The notes under the pieces were generated by a model. The model made no database searches, was not told where the DNA came from, and saw only the letters and a program-made list of their open reading frames with translations. From contig JAEURF010000023.1 in NCBI GenBank assembly GCA_016789205.1, forward strand, positions 1 to 12,220: a stretch of 12,220 nucleotides of DNA, in the 5' to 3' direction. Position numbers and translations under genes: made by a program. The DNA is from Anaerolineales bacterium (GTDB lineage: Bacteria > Chloroflexota > Anaerolineae > Anaerolineales > Villigracilaceae). Positions 1 to 7,713 of the stretch are shown in pieces. The number at the start of each line of letters is the position of its first letter. The stretch's first letter is position 1.

Positions 1-5
1 ATTTA

Positions 6-1016
6 TTATTTTTCATTAAACCAATTTAATAATTCACGAAATAAAAAAAACCAAACAAGGTCTTCTTCGCGGTCAAAACCTAATTCAAGGCTAGCACGAA
101 CTCCTTTTTCGACACAACACATTAACATACCAGAACGCATAGATAACAAGTTATAGTTTTGAGGCAGTCCAAACGCGGAAAGGTATGCTTTGATAACATT
201 CTCGTTCCAATTTTTTATTACCTGCATGGTTTTTATAGCGCGCTCTTGTGGCTTATCTAAAGAGGGTGTTGTAGCAAGTGCTCCAGCGAGCAAGAAAAGA
301 TAGACATCTTGACTAGCATCATTGGTCCAATAAGAGTATTGCCAATCTACAAGTAACAAATCTCCCCGTATCGGCTCACGAATAATATTACCATGCCAAA
401 AATCCCCATGTATCAATATTTTAGAAGATGCAATCTTTTCATTAGATTCTATTTCAGCTCTTAAGTTATCAACTGCCGTAATTTCAGAATCTTGCAATGA
501 ATACATTTGCTTAAATTTTTCAGTCTTTTGAGAAAACTCTAGGCGAATTGCTTCATCACTATCTAATTTGGTCAATGTGCTATCAAGAAGTTCTCGCAAC
601 GAATTTGCTACATGAATAGAAAATTGGAGAAATTCATCTTCGTTATCTGTAATGTCTAACCGTAAAAGGTTTTCACCATTGACATAGGTGGTAATTAATA
701 CTGGTTGACCTTGAACATTCGAGAGAGCAATTGGCTGTGGTATATGATATTGTGCTTTATCACCAAGGCACGCCCACACTTCGGTCAAGCGTTCATATTC
801 GGTTTGTATCACATAAATATTTTTAGGCAAACGCGGAACTTTAGCAACTAAAACTGGCTTTGCATTCTCTTCTTCGAAGCCGAAAAATATTAAATTTTCA
901 TCAAACTCTGTTAACCCATTCGATAACAAAACCCAACTAAGAGAATTTGAAAAAACTCTTCCGCTTTGCGGGAGAGTAGATACAAGAGTAGTAAGGCTTT
1001 GTGTAAAATCAGACAT
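6..1016 (-). CDS. APH-fold phosphotransferase (aminoglycoside/choline-kinase-like), EPS-locus kinase
   Basis: Cytosolic kinase-like protein of the aminoglycoside phosphotransferase/choline kinase superfamily. Using the ATG at 1016 it has 336 residues. Visible motifs: a likely ATP-anchoring Lys in VAKVPR (K59), the catalytic loop HGDFWHGN (H203, Asp205, Asn210), and the metal-binding VDWQ (Asp224). All residues needed for phosphotransfer therefore seem present. No signal peptide or membrane helix is seen. An in-frame ATG lies at 1055, but it sits inside the upstream gene and has no purine-rich site before it. The ATG at 1016 follows AGGTAAAGG with 7 nt spacing, and that site contains the stop codon of the upstream gene, so coupling is likely. 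As the last gene seen of an EPS operon, it probably phosphorylates a sugar, amino alcohol or other small precursor or decoration rather than an antibiotic. The substrate cannot be read from sequence. Family sure, role inferred. Confidence 0.85.
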   Translation of the reverse strand: MSDFTQSLTTLVSTLPQSGRVFSNSLSWVLLSNGLTEFDENLIFFGFEEENAKPVLVAKVPRLPKNIYVIQTEYERLTEVWACLGDKAQYHIPQPIALSNVQGQPVLITTYVNGENLLRLDITDNEDEFLQFSIHVANSLRELLDSTLTKLDSDEAIRLEFSQKTEKFKQMYSLQDSEITAVDNLRAEIESNEKIASSKILIHGDFWHGNIIREPIRGDLLLVDWQYSYWTNDASQDVYLFLLAGALATTPSLDKPQERAIKTMQVIKNWNENVIKAYLSAFGLPQNYNLLSMRSGMLMCCVEKGVRASLELGFDREEDLVWFFLFRELLNWFNEK

Positions 1017-1032
1017 CAAAGTACCTTTACCT
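1017..1032 (-). promoter_or_regulatory. Ribosome binding site deciding the APH-like kinase start
   Basis: The minus strand reads AGGTAAAGG (1032 to 1024), then 7 nt, then the ATG at 1016. The TAA inside it (1029-1027) is the stop of the methyltransferase-like gene, so stop codon and ribosome site overlap. This favours 1016 over the ATG at 1055. Confidence 0.7.
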
Positions 1033-1620
1033 GCTATCTGCTTTGGCAAGGACATAATAAGCAGGCAAAAAGTTGGATAACAACAAAGCAGAAAGAGTTG
1101 AAGATATTAATTGCAATCCCCAGCGTGGCAAACGATATTGATAACGATGGCGCAATACAAAGCCTATCGCCTGTGATGTTAATGGAAATACATACTCAGG
1201 AATATATTGGTCAGGTAGAATGCCATAATACTTTAATGGAGAGAAGCCTGCCTTTTTCAGAATTGACCTTATTTGAAAAAGAAAGGTGGCATTCACATCC
1301 TTTGACCGAAAGCGATTTGAAAAACCAATTAATAAAAAACCATCAGGGCGAATTAAGTCTCTCAATTTTGGATAACCACTACTATTAAGAAAGTCATATG
1401 GGATTGAAATAAGGTCAAATGTAGATAACGATTCAACTTCAGCCAAAGAGTTTTTTTCTATAGAAGATACTTCGTTAATATTTAACCTTCTAAAAAACTG
1501 TCGCACCTCATCACCTGCTTCGCCTATATACAATATTTTACTGTTAGCAGAAACAGGTAGAAAAAAACGCCAATCAAGTGAATAGCGAAAAGATTTTTTT
1601 TCTGAATCTTGAGTTTTCAT
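1027..1620 (-). CDS. Class I SAM-methyltransferase-like protein
   Basis: A 197-residue protein that looks like a compact class I (Rossmann-fold) methyltransferase. Seen: a first strand and loop ILYIGEAGDE (about residues 29-38) in the place of the SAM-binding GxGxG motif, an acidic strand FDLISIPYDF (68-77), the strand after a turn RPDGFLLIGFSNR (91-103), and an AGFSPLKYYG segment (125-133) like the C-terminal half of many small methyltransferases. The glycine loop is not canonical (GEAGD), so activity is uncertain. The ATG at 1620 is preferred. A TTG three codons upstream (1629) is possible, and neither has a good ribosome site. It lies 11 bp after the glycosyltransferase gene and 10 bp before the kinase gene, so it is very likely co-translated with both. 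It could methylate a sugar of the EPS unit or be a non-catalytic partner of the kinase. Confidence 0.65.
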   Translation of the reverse strand: MKTQDSEKKSFRYSLDWRFFLPVSANSKILYIGEAGDEVRQFFRRLNINEVSSIEKNSLAEVESLSTFDLISIPYDFLNSSGYPKLRDLIRPDGFLLIGFSNRFRSKDVNATFLFQIRSILKKAGFSPLKYYGILPDQYIPEYVFPLTSQAIGFVLRHRYQYRLPRWGLQLISSTLSALLLSNFLPAYYVLAKADSR

Positions 1621-1631
1621 TATTATCAAAA

Positions 1632-2801
1632 TTAGTGTTGTGCTGATTTATAAATTAATCGAAGATATAAATTTTGTAATTGTTGAACTTGCGTTTTAAT
1701 ATTAAATTTTTCTTCTGCAATTTTTCTACCGGCGTTTCCCATTTGACGTAATCGCTGTGGGTCTTTTAACATTTCAAGACATACCGCCGCAAGAGTTTGA
1801 GGGTCAGCTGGTTCTATCAATTTACCATTTATATCCTCTTGAATCATTTCTGGCACGCCACCTACACGGCTGGCTAAAATCGGCAGACCCAGTGCCATCG
1901 CCTCTGCAAGAACTGTAGGCAACGCTTCTGTTAATGTTGGCAAAACGAACAAATCACTTGCAGTCATTAATGCAGGAATATCTTTGCGTGCGCCTGTAAA
2001 TACTACTTTTTCATGTACACCAGCTTTTTTTACCTCGTCTTGTAAAGGCTCATAATATTCTCCACCGCCAACAACAAGATAATAGATTTGAGGTTGCGCG
2101 TCCGAGAGAGAAGGCATAGCCCGAATCATATACTGAATACCTTTAAGTTCGCGCAACACAGCCACTGTAATAATTACAGTGGCTGTAGAAGGTATCCCAA
2201 GTTCTTTTAATGTTGTAGAGCGATTCGGTAAGGTCGTTGAATAATGAGTTACATCAACTCCGTTATAAATCACATTGGATTTTTTATCAGGTATTTTTGC
2301 TGTCTGTTTATAAAAACGCTGTGTTTCTTTCGATACAGATATGATTGAATCAAAAAAATGCCTTAACATAAAATTTTCTAGAGCAAGATGTAGTCTTGAT
2401 TTTAGTCCTTCTTCTTGAGAAGGGAGTGTGTGTAAAGTCACAACAGAAGGAATGCCGAGCCACTTCGCGGCAATCCCTCCCAAAACTGTAGAAAATTCTA
2501 ACTGCGCATGTAAGAGGTCAGCCTTAACATCTCGAAGATAGTTAATAATTCTGGTTGATGCTGTAAAATCCCGCAAATAACGAACAGGAAGCAAATCAAC
2601 TGTAATACCTAAATCGCGCAATTCTTTTGCGATTGGATTACCATTGATATCTTGAAGAACGCATACGCGCGTTGTAAAATGTTGTCGGTCAATATTTGAT
2701 AAAATTGGAATCATTAATCGCTCTGCCCCACCCCAGCCTAAGCCATCAATTAAATAAACTAAATTGTATTTTCTATTATTTTCTATTTCAGATTGCATCA
2801 T
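1632..2801 (-). CDS. GT4 family glycosyltransferase (GT-B fold)
   Basis: A 389-residue retaining glycosyltransferase, likely adding one sugar to the undecaprenyl-linked EPS repeat at the inner face of the membrane. The N-terminal Rossmann domain begins with NLVYLIDGLGWGGAERL (residues 13-29), with the Gly-rich acceptor loop GGAER. The linker YNGVD is at 179-183. The C-terminal donor domain has VAVLRELKGI (213-222), VVGGG (243-247) and the EX7E motif in TEALPTVLAEA (Glu292 and Glu300), which binds the nucleotide-sugar in GT4 enzymes. Length is normal for the family. Two tandem ATGs (2801 and 2798) are possible starts and the ribosome site is weak. It follows the flippase gene by 16 bp. Donor and acceptor cannot be told from sequence. 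Confidence 0.93.
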   Translation of the reverse strand: MMQSEIENNRKYNLVYLIDGLGWGGAERLMIPILSNIDRQHFTTRVCVLQDINGNPIAKELRDLGITVDLLPVRYLRDFTASTRIINYLRDVKADLLHAQLEFSTVLGGIAAKWLGIPSVVTLHTLPSQEEGLKSRLHLALENFMLRHFFDSIISVSKETQRFYKQTAKIPDKKSNVIYNGVDVTHYSTTLPNRSTTLKELGIPSTATVIITVAVLRELKGIQYMIRAMPSLSDAQPQIYYLVVGGGEYYEPLQDEVKKAGVHEKVVFTGARKDIPALMTASDLFVLPTLTEALPTVLAEAMALGLPILASRVGGVPEMIQEDINGKLIEPADPQTLAAVCLEMLKDPQRLRQMGNAGRKIAEEKFNIKTQVQQLQNLYLRLIYKSAQH

Positions 2802-2817
2802 GGTTTTTTCTGCTATT

Positions 2818-4302
2818 TTAATTGCGAATAAATATCTTTCTTAGAATACGTGTAAGGTCTTCTCTTTCAATCTTCCATAGCACAGCTAGATAAGCCACAC
2901 CACCTGCTAGAACAATTAACATTAATTGAAGGTATGATTCTAAATTTCTTGCGAAGAAAGATGTTAATAATACGATTGGCACCATCACCAGTGCACCAGT
3001 AAGTGAAGGGCGATATTGGTTAAAAATTTCAATAGGGGTAACTTTCACAAAACGCATGGCAACAGCCAATCCGACCATGCGCTTAAAAAGAATAGAGAAT
3101 ACATGTCCATATGCAACTCCAATTGGGCCGAAATAGTAAGCACCGATTAACATTGATGGTGCAAGGACAATTAGATGAGCAATAGCAAGCCTTACAAGTA
3201 AATAGGGTTTTCCGATTGCTTTATAGATATCACCAACATGGTATGAAAAAGAGTAAATTAATGCATAAATTGACAAAACACGTAAGATTGGGATAACGTC
3301 AAGCCAATTTAAGCCAAACACAACTCGGACAATGGGGTCAGCCGCAAGGAATAAGCCGAGGGCAATGGGCAATGCTAACATCTGAATGAGGCGGATCGAC
3401 ATCAAAAAAGCACGGCGCAAATCATCCATATCATGTTGAATCGATGAAAATGCGGGATAGGTCACTCCAGCCATGACCCATAAGTTCCCTACTAAGAGCA
3501 CTTCAGGGAGTCTGTATGCTAGTTGGTAATTACTTAGTTGTTCAATGCCAAATACTTTACCAACGATAATGTAATCAATATTATCTACGATGACTCCTAA
3601 AATATCTCCGATGGTAACTGCTGAGCCAAAACGTAAAAGTTCTTTGACAAGGTCTGTGTGAATAAAGAGGCGAGGCTTCCAAGGGGTAATCACCCAATAT
3701 AATATGACTGATGCCAAAGAGCCGAGTAACTGACCAAAAACTAATGCCCAAACCCCTACACCAGAAAGTGCTAGTGCAATAGAAACCACCGTCTTAACAA
3801 TTGAGTTTCCCATATCAGGAATAAACTTACGGCGATAGTCCATCTCGCGCATCAACCAAGCTGATTGGATAGCACCGAATGCATTAATTGCAAATGATAA
3901 GCCAAGCCAGCGAAGCACCGGGGTAACTTCCGGCTCGTTGAAATATGCAGATATCCATGGGGCCACAAAAAACGAAATGCCTGTTAAAAAGAAACCAAGA
4001 AATAAGTTTATTGTAAATACTGTATTACTTGCACGGACTATATCATCGCGCCTCTGAATCAGTGCAACACTAAGCCCTAAATCTTTAATAACAGAGAGAT
4101 AGTTCACCGCGATGACGGCTACCGAAACTAAGCCAAAGTCATTTTTAGTTAGCAACCTAGCTAGAATTGCTGTAGTAACTAAAACGCTTACCTTTCCTAA
4201 GGCAAATGTAAGAAAGTTCCAAATAATTCCCCTTCCAGCTTTGCGGACAAGACCTTCGTCCTGTCCTTCACTTTTTTCTGTATTATTATTCAAAGAAGTC
4301 AA
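2818..4302 (-). CDS. wzx: Wzx-type polysaccharide flippase (MOP superfamily)
   Basis: A 494-residue polytopic membrane protein of the MOP/PST superfamily. Its role would be to flip undecaprenyl-diphosphate-linked oligosaccharide units across the cytoplasmic membrane. After a polar N-terminal tail (1-20) there are about 12-14 hydrophobic segments. The family hallmark DLGLSVALIQRRD lies at about 74-86, after the first two helices, and a DNIDYIIVGKVFG-like segment starts the second half. It is closest in feel to the WzxC/TuaB type. The start is TTG at 4302: an exact AAGGAGG lies 7 nt upstream, and the codon overlaps the TGA of the polymerase gene in the four bases TTGA. This gives strong translational coupling to its functional partner. 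The symbol is by role, not orthology. Confidence 0.92.
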   Translation of the reverse strand: MTSLNNNTEKSEGQDEGLVRKAGRGIIWNFLTFALGKVSVLVTTAILARLLTKNDFGLVSVAVIAVNYLSVIKDLGLSVALIQRRDDIVRASNTVFTINLFLGFFLTGISFFVAPWISAYFNEPEVTPVLRWLGLSFAINAFGAIQSAWLMREMDYRRKFIPDMGNSIVKTVVSIALALSGVGVWALVFGQLLGSLASVILYWVITPWKPRLFIHTDLVKELLRFGSAVTIGDILGVIVDNIDYIIVGKVFGIEQLSNYQLAYRLPEVLLVGNLWVMAGVTYPAFSSIQHDMDDLRRAFLMSIRLIQMLALPIALGLFLAADPIVRVVFGLNWLDVIPILRVLSIYALIYSFSYHVGDIYKAIGKPYLLVRLAIAHLIVLAPSMLIGAYYFGPIGVAYGHVFSILFKRMVGLAVAMRFVKVTPIEIFNQYRPSLTGALVMVPIVLLTSFFARNLESYLQLMLIVLAGGVAYLAVLWKIEREDLTRILRKIFIRN

Positions 4303-5741
4303 ACCAGTGCCTCCTTGATTTGCTTTTCGCTTTGTTCGTTCATTAACTCATACAATATTTGAATCAATGCCATTGCTAAAGCTGTAAGTATCCAAAAAAA
4401 TCGGATAAATGCCCCATGTAAAAATAAGGAGGCAAATAAGTATGAAATCAAAGATACTTGCATAGCAGAAATATATGTTGAGGCTTCTGCAAAATAACGA
4501 GTTCGTTTTAAGTTCGATTTAATATTTGCTAACGCACCGAATAAGGTAATTACAAAGCCAATAAAAGTTAATATGCCTAAAATGCCTGTTTCAGCAACTA
4601 TTTCAACATATAACGAGTGTGCTTCACGTTCTTCTGTCCTTGTCTCAATTCCAATAATTTGCGCATATTTTTGATAATTTGAGGGATAATTTGCAGCTCC
4701 AACCCCTAAAATAGGATGATCAACAAACATTGCCCAGCCAGCCAGCAATTCACTCGTTCTACCACGAAACGAATCATCTTGATAAACCCCACTTTGGTTA
4801 TTAGATGAAAGAGCAGTAAGAGATTCAAATCTCGTTACATAAGTTGCGGGCAAAAAAGGAATAATGAGAACCAGCAACCCAACAACAACTCCTATAAACA
4901 GTATGTTAATTCGAGTAAAGAAAAATGTTATCAAAAATATGACTAACAAAAGGGCTAGATAACCACCGCGACTATAGGTATTAAGCAATTCAACAAGTAA
5001 TATGAACAGCACGCTCGCATAAATAATCTTAAGTGTTGAGTTACTACGCAAGAAACCAAATATTACAAATGGAATTACGGCGACCAATATTTGTCCCCAC
5101 ATATTCGGCTCATTAATAGGACCGCTAACGCGGTTATCCACATCTAAGCTATTAAAGCCGAAAAATTGTTCGCCACTATTTCCAGTTATAGCTAAATAAA
5201 TACCTAATAAACTTAAAGCAATTACTACCCCAATAACGATAACAACAGCGCTTTTCCACTCACGAAAATTCCTAAGACAAAACAAAATACAATACATAAT
5301 TACAATGTCTTTTACTAAATCAATTACGCTTTCCATTGCAAGGTCTTTATCAGAGGCAACCAAATAAGAGCCAGCTACAGCTGCAAGATACAAAAGCAGG
5401 AACATTTCAATTCGTTTTGTTTTAGGGCGATGTAATGGAATCTGCCCAATATAATAATTTCTCACTAAAATTGAGCCAAATACAACAGCTACTAATGGCT
5501 TAATAACGCCAGGTAATCCATTATTAGTCAGTTGAGAAGAAATGTTTGAAAAAACCGCAATGAGAAGCACATTTGCCCCTAAGCTAGGATTGATAATGAT
5601 TGCCATAACCACACCAATACCGATTAACCCTAACAACGCGAATGTCCCTACAGAATCACCTGGGTCATATACTGCAGTTGCTGTGAGAGCCGCCGCTACG
5701 CAAGCAAGTAATATATATGGATAATCTTTTCTTAGTACCAT
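4299..5741 (-). CDS. wzy: O-antigen ligase/Wzy-type polymerase family membrane protein
   Basis: A 480-residue membrane protein of the O-antigen ligase/polymerase (Wzy_C/WaaL, PF04932) family. It would join lipid-linked EPS repeat units on the outer face of the membrane. There are about 11-12 hydrophobic segments. Family signs: SGPINEPNMWG (206-216), NTYSRGGYLALLL (254-266), then a long extracytoplasmic loop from about 297 to 382 with DSFRGRTSELLAGW, HPILGVGAANYP (342-353) and AHSLYVEIVAETGILG (374-389), whose His375 is the residue typical of the family. ATG at 5741 follows TATAGGA with about 10 nt spacing. It lies directly before the flippase gene (4-bp overlap), and a 117-bp gap separates it from the acetyltransferase gene. 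Polymerase is favoured over ligase because of the Wzx partner and EPS context. A lipid-A-core ligase role is less likely. Confidence 0.88.
   Translation of the reverse strand: MVLRKDYPYILLACVAAALTATAVYDPGDSVGTFALLGLIGIGVVMAIIINPSLGANVLLIAVFSNISSQLTNNGLPGVIKPLVAVVFGSILVRNYYIGQIPLHRPKTKRIEMFLLLYLAAVAGSYLVASDKDLAMESVIDLVKDIVIMYCILFCLRNFREWKSAVVIVIGVVIALSLLGIYLAITGNSGEQFFGFNSLDVDNRVSGPINEPNMWGQILVAVIPFVIFGFLRSNSTLKIIYASVLFILLVELLNTYSRGGYLALLLVIFLITFFFTRINILFIGVVVGLLVLIIPFLPATYVTRFESLTALSSNNQSGVYQDDSFRGRTSELLAGWAMFVDHPILGVGAANYPSNYQKYAQIIGIETRTEEREAHSLYVEIVAETGILGILTFIGFVITLFGALANIKSNLKRTRYFAEASTYISAMQVSLISYLFASLFLHGAFIRFFWILTALAMALIQILYELMNEQSEKQIKEALV
4303..4316 (-). promoter_or_regulatory. Strong Shine-Dalgarno site for the TTG start of the flippase
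   Basis: AAGGAGG (4316 to 4310) is a full anti-16S match, 7 nt before TTG at 4302. It is embedded in the last codons (Lys-Glu) of the polymerase gene, so the upstream C-terminus is shaped partly by this site. It settles the start codon. Confidence 0.85.
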
Positions 5742-5807
5742 TTTTTATTTTCCTATAACGCGAAGCAGGGATAAAGCAATAAGGATGTAAATATTACCAT
5801 AATCAAA

Positions 5808-5835
5808 ATATTATTAGACCAAACCGCAATGTGAA
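5808..5835 (-). promoter_or_regulatory. Possible internal sigma70-type promoter for the polymerase-flippase half of the operon
   Basis: Minus-strand TTCACA (5835-5830, five of six bases of TTGACA), 16 nt, then TAATAT (5813-5808, four of six of TATAAT). Initiation would fall near 5801, giving a leader of about 60 nt before the ATG at 5741. In such AT-rich DNA chance matches are common, so this is a candidate only. The -35 lies inside the inverted repeat at 5820-5858. Confidence 0.35.
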
Positions 5836-5858
5836 TAAAATATGCTACACACGGTTTG
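5820..5858. repeat. Interrupted inverted repeat in the gap after the acetyltransferase stop
   Basis: Arms CAAACCG (5820-5826) and CGGTTTG (5852-5858) pair over 7 bp. The inner TGTG (5830-5833) and CACA (5848-5851) add 4 bp after a 3-nt bulge, with a 14-nt loop. It begins immediately after the TAA at 5861-5859. On the minus-strand transcript the following bases are only moderately U-rich, so it could be a weak terminator or attenuator, an operator, or an mRNA-end stabiliser. This gap holds no open reading frame worth calling. Confidence 0.5.
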
Positions 5859-6983
5859 TTATCTCAATGACCTAACAAGCGAGGTGGCTTGCTTAATATA
5901 ATAAAAAAGGGGATTACGAAACAAGCGAAGCCAATACAATGGATGTGAACCAGTAGCAAGGCTAGTTTTATATGCGGCATCACCAGCTAAGAAATCATAT
6001 ACCGCTAGCTCTTTATGAGCATTATGAATAATTGCATAATAATGAGAGACCAACCCGGGGCGATACACATTTTTAGGAAGATAGTTCAAGCCACCTTGAT
6101 AAAAATAAACGCGCCTGTCATAAATAAAATTATATAAATAGCCAATCAGCAGGTCTTTTGTATGTACTTTTAATATTTGAATTTCTCCAGATACAAAACG
6201 CGAGTTGATTAAATCTCGATGAAAATCTAATAAATAAGTATTAGAAAACGAACCTTTATCACCACGAGATTCCCATTCACGCTGATGAAGCTGAACCAGC
6301 TCAGAAAAAAAAATAAGTGCCTGATCAAGCGTAGATGCTTCTGTAACTTGAATCTCGCTGTCCATTTCGTATTCCTTAATCGAACGCCGTATTTGGCTCC
6401 GCTTATTTGCACTAATCAAACTAAGGTAATTGAACTCAACCTTACGCACTTCTTCAAGGTCTACATACGATGCATTTGACACTTCGTCAACCACAATTGG
6501 GCGGATGAAACTCCCTTCAGGATTTAGAAAACCCGCCTCATTCACAAATTCAGGCGAGATACCTGGCATTTGAAACTCATCCCAATTTATGCCTTTTAAT
6601 GCTTGCATCAATTCTTGTATTCCAAACTTAACATCAAAATCCTTAAGCACACCGTTGTATTCTAGAAATAACTGGTCATAATAATTGGACCCCGTAGTGT
6701 TTATTGACGCAATTTTAGAACGAATTATCTTATAAGCATTTTTTATAGAAAGCCCAACGAAAAAAGCTAGTACTGGTTTTTGGTCAAGATAACCAACAAT
6801 AAACCTAATATCAGATTTTTTATCTAAGCTTTTTAGCCAAGTGGAAATCCAACCCCATGAAAGAAAAAAACTATGAGAGCACCTTTTCTGTAGATCTTGC
6901 CAACAAGACTCTACAAAATTATAGTCATTAAATGGGTTATAGTGGACAAAAACAATTGTACTACCTGTTTGATTTACATTCAT
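5859..6983 (-). CDS. CelD/BcsL-like GNAT acetyltransferase family protein
   Basis: A 374-residue soluble protein of the GNAT superfamily CelD/BcsL type (Acetyltransf_6-like), common in EPS and cellulose loci and assumed to acylate sugars or precursors. The N-terminal half carries FFLSWGWISTWLKSL (39-53) and an IRFIVGYLDQKPVLAFFV segment. The C-terminal GNAT half has LISANKRSQIRRSIKEYE (188-205), the strand and helix LKVHTKDLLIGYLYNFIYDRR, and VYDFLAGDAAYK (328-339), which is the most diagnostic stretch. No membrane helix. The ATG at 6983 lies 21 bp after the sugar-transferase stop. There is no clear ribosome site, so re-initiation is possible. Sampled lines here are among the most AT-rich in the window (about 28-33% GC), a hint of separate acquisition. 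The acyl donor and acceptor are unknown. Confidence 0.82.
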   Translation of the reverse strand: MNVNQTGSTIVFVHYNPFNDYNFVESCWQDLQKRCSHSFFLSWGWISTWLKSLDKKSDIRFIVGYLDQKPVLAFFVGLSIKNAYKIIRSKIASINTTGSNYYDQLFLEYNGVLKDFDVKFGIQELMQALKGINWDEFQMPGISPEFVNEAGFLNPEGSFIRPIVVDEVSNASYVDLEEVRKVEFNYLSLISANKRSQIRRSIKEYEMDSEIQVTEASTLDQALIFFSELVQLHQREWESRGDKGSFSNTYLLDFHRDLINSRFVSGEIQILKVHTKDLLIGYLYNFIYDRRVYFYQGGLNYLPKNVYRPGLVSHYYAIIHNAHKELAVYDFLAGDAAYKTSLATGSHPLYWLRLFRNPLFYYIKQATSLVRSLR

Positions 6984-7004
6984 CGATTTTACTTAACGAA
7001 AAAA

Positions 7005-7688
7005 TTAATGCGCTCCACGCTGTTTGAAAACCGCGGTAACAGTTTTTATCAAAATATTAAAATCAAGCCAGAGACTGCGACGCTCAATATATGCAATATC
7101 AAGCCTTAAACGGTCATCAAACTCCATAGCGGCTCGTCCAAAAATTTGCCATAAACCCGTTAAACCTGGTATTACATCTAACCTTTCAGTATGCCATAAT
7201 TTATACGTCTCAGAACCAAAAGATGTTGGACGAGGACCTACTAAACTCATTTCGCCTTTAATGATATTAATGATTTGCGGAAGTTCATCTAGACTCGTTT
7301 TTCGTAAAATTCTGCCAATTTTTGTGATGCGTGGGTCATTTGTTATCTTAAAATCTGGCCATTGTAATTCGTTTAAATGTGCATATTTCACTTTAAGTTC
7401 ATCCGCATTTGGAACCATAGACCGAAATTTATACATGCGAAAACGCTTGCCGCCTTGCCCCGTTCGCCACTGCGTAAACATAACCGGTGCGCCAGGAGAA
7501 GTAACTGCAACGATTAGCCCAATCATTCCAAGAAGAGGAGCCCACAATGGTGCGGAAATAATTACGCAGAATAAATCAAACAAGCGTTTTATGAATAAAT
7601 ATGACTTACCCGTTAAGAGGCGCTTTTCAGGATTGAATTTCCTAATCCATTCTTCTTCATCAATTCGGCGTGAAGTTATAGTAGTCAC
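7005..7688 (-). CDS. Undecaprenyl-phosphate sugar-1-phosphate transferase (initiating, monotopic PGT)
   Basis: A 227-residue bacterial sugar transferase (PF02397). It would transfer a sugar-1-phosphate from a nucleotide-sugar to undecaprenyl phosphate, the first step of EPS repeat assembly. One hydrophobic segment (about 38-62) is the re-entrant membrane helix, after the KRLFD basic motif. Catalytic features: KFRSM (87-91), the Asp134-Glu135 dyad in TSLDELPQ, the GPRP turn (151-154), and PGLTGLWQ (174-181) ending in a YIERRSLWLDF-type tail. It is the minimal form, without the four-helix N-terminal domain of WbaP/WcaJ. Start GTG at 7688 is preceded by AGGA with 7 nt spacing. It is 25 bp downstream of the degenerate GGDEF gene and 21 bp upstream of the GNAT gene. 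Sugar specificity cannot be read. Confidence 0.95.
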   Translation of the reverse strand: MTTITSRRIDEEEWIRKFNPEKRLLTGKSYLFIKRLFDLFCVIISAPLWAPLLGMIGLIVAVTSPGAPVMFTQWRTGQGGKRFRMYKFRSMVPNADELKVKYAHLNELQWPDFKITNDPRITKIGRILRKTSLDELPQIINIIKGEMSLVGPRPTSFGSETYKLWHTERLDVIPGLTGLWQIFGRAAMEFDDRLRLDIAYIERRSLWLDFNILIKTVTAVFKQRGAH

Positions 7689-7713
7689 TCTTAAATCCTA
7701 TACAGATATATAA

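Noticed and set aside
1014..1055. Start of the APH-like kinase at the ATG at 1055
   Set aside because: It would overlap the upstream gene by 29 bp and has no ribosome site, while the ATG at 1016 has AGGTAAAGG at 7 nt.
966..1388. Plus-strand open frame of 140 codons across the kinase/methyltransferase junction
   Set aside because: Antisense to two recognisable genes, with no motifs; the minus-strand genes explain the sequence.
7024..7713. Long plus-strand open frame (229 codons) opposite the sugar transferase gene
   Set aside because: It is fully antisense to a confidently identified gene, its translation shows no domain or usual composition, and it has no ribosome site. It is a shadow of the coding strand.
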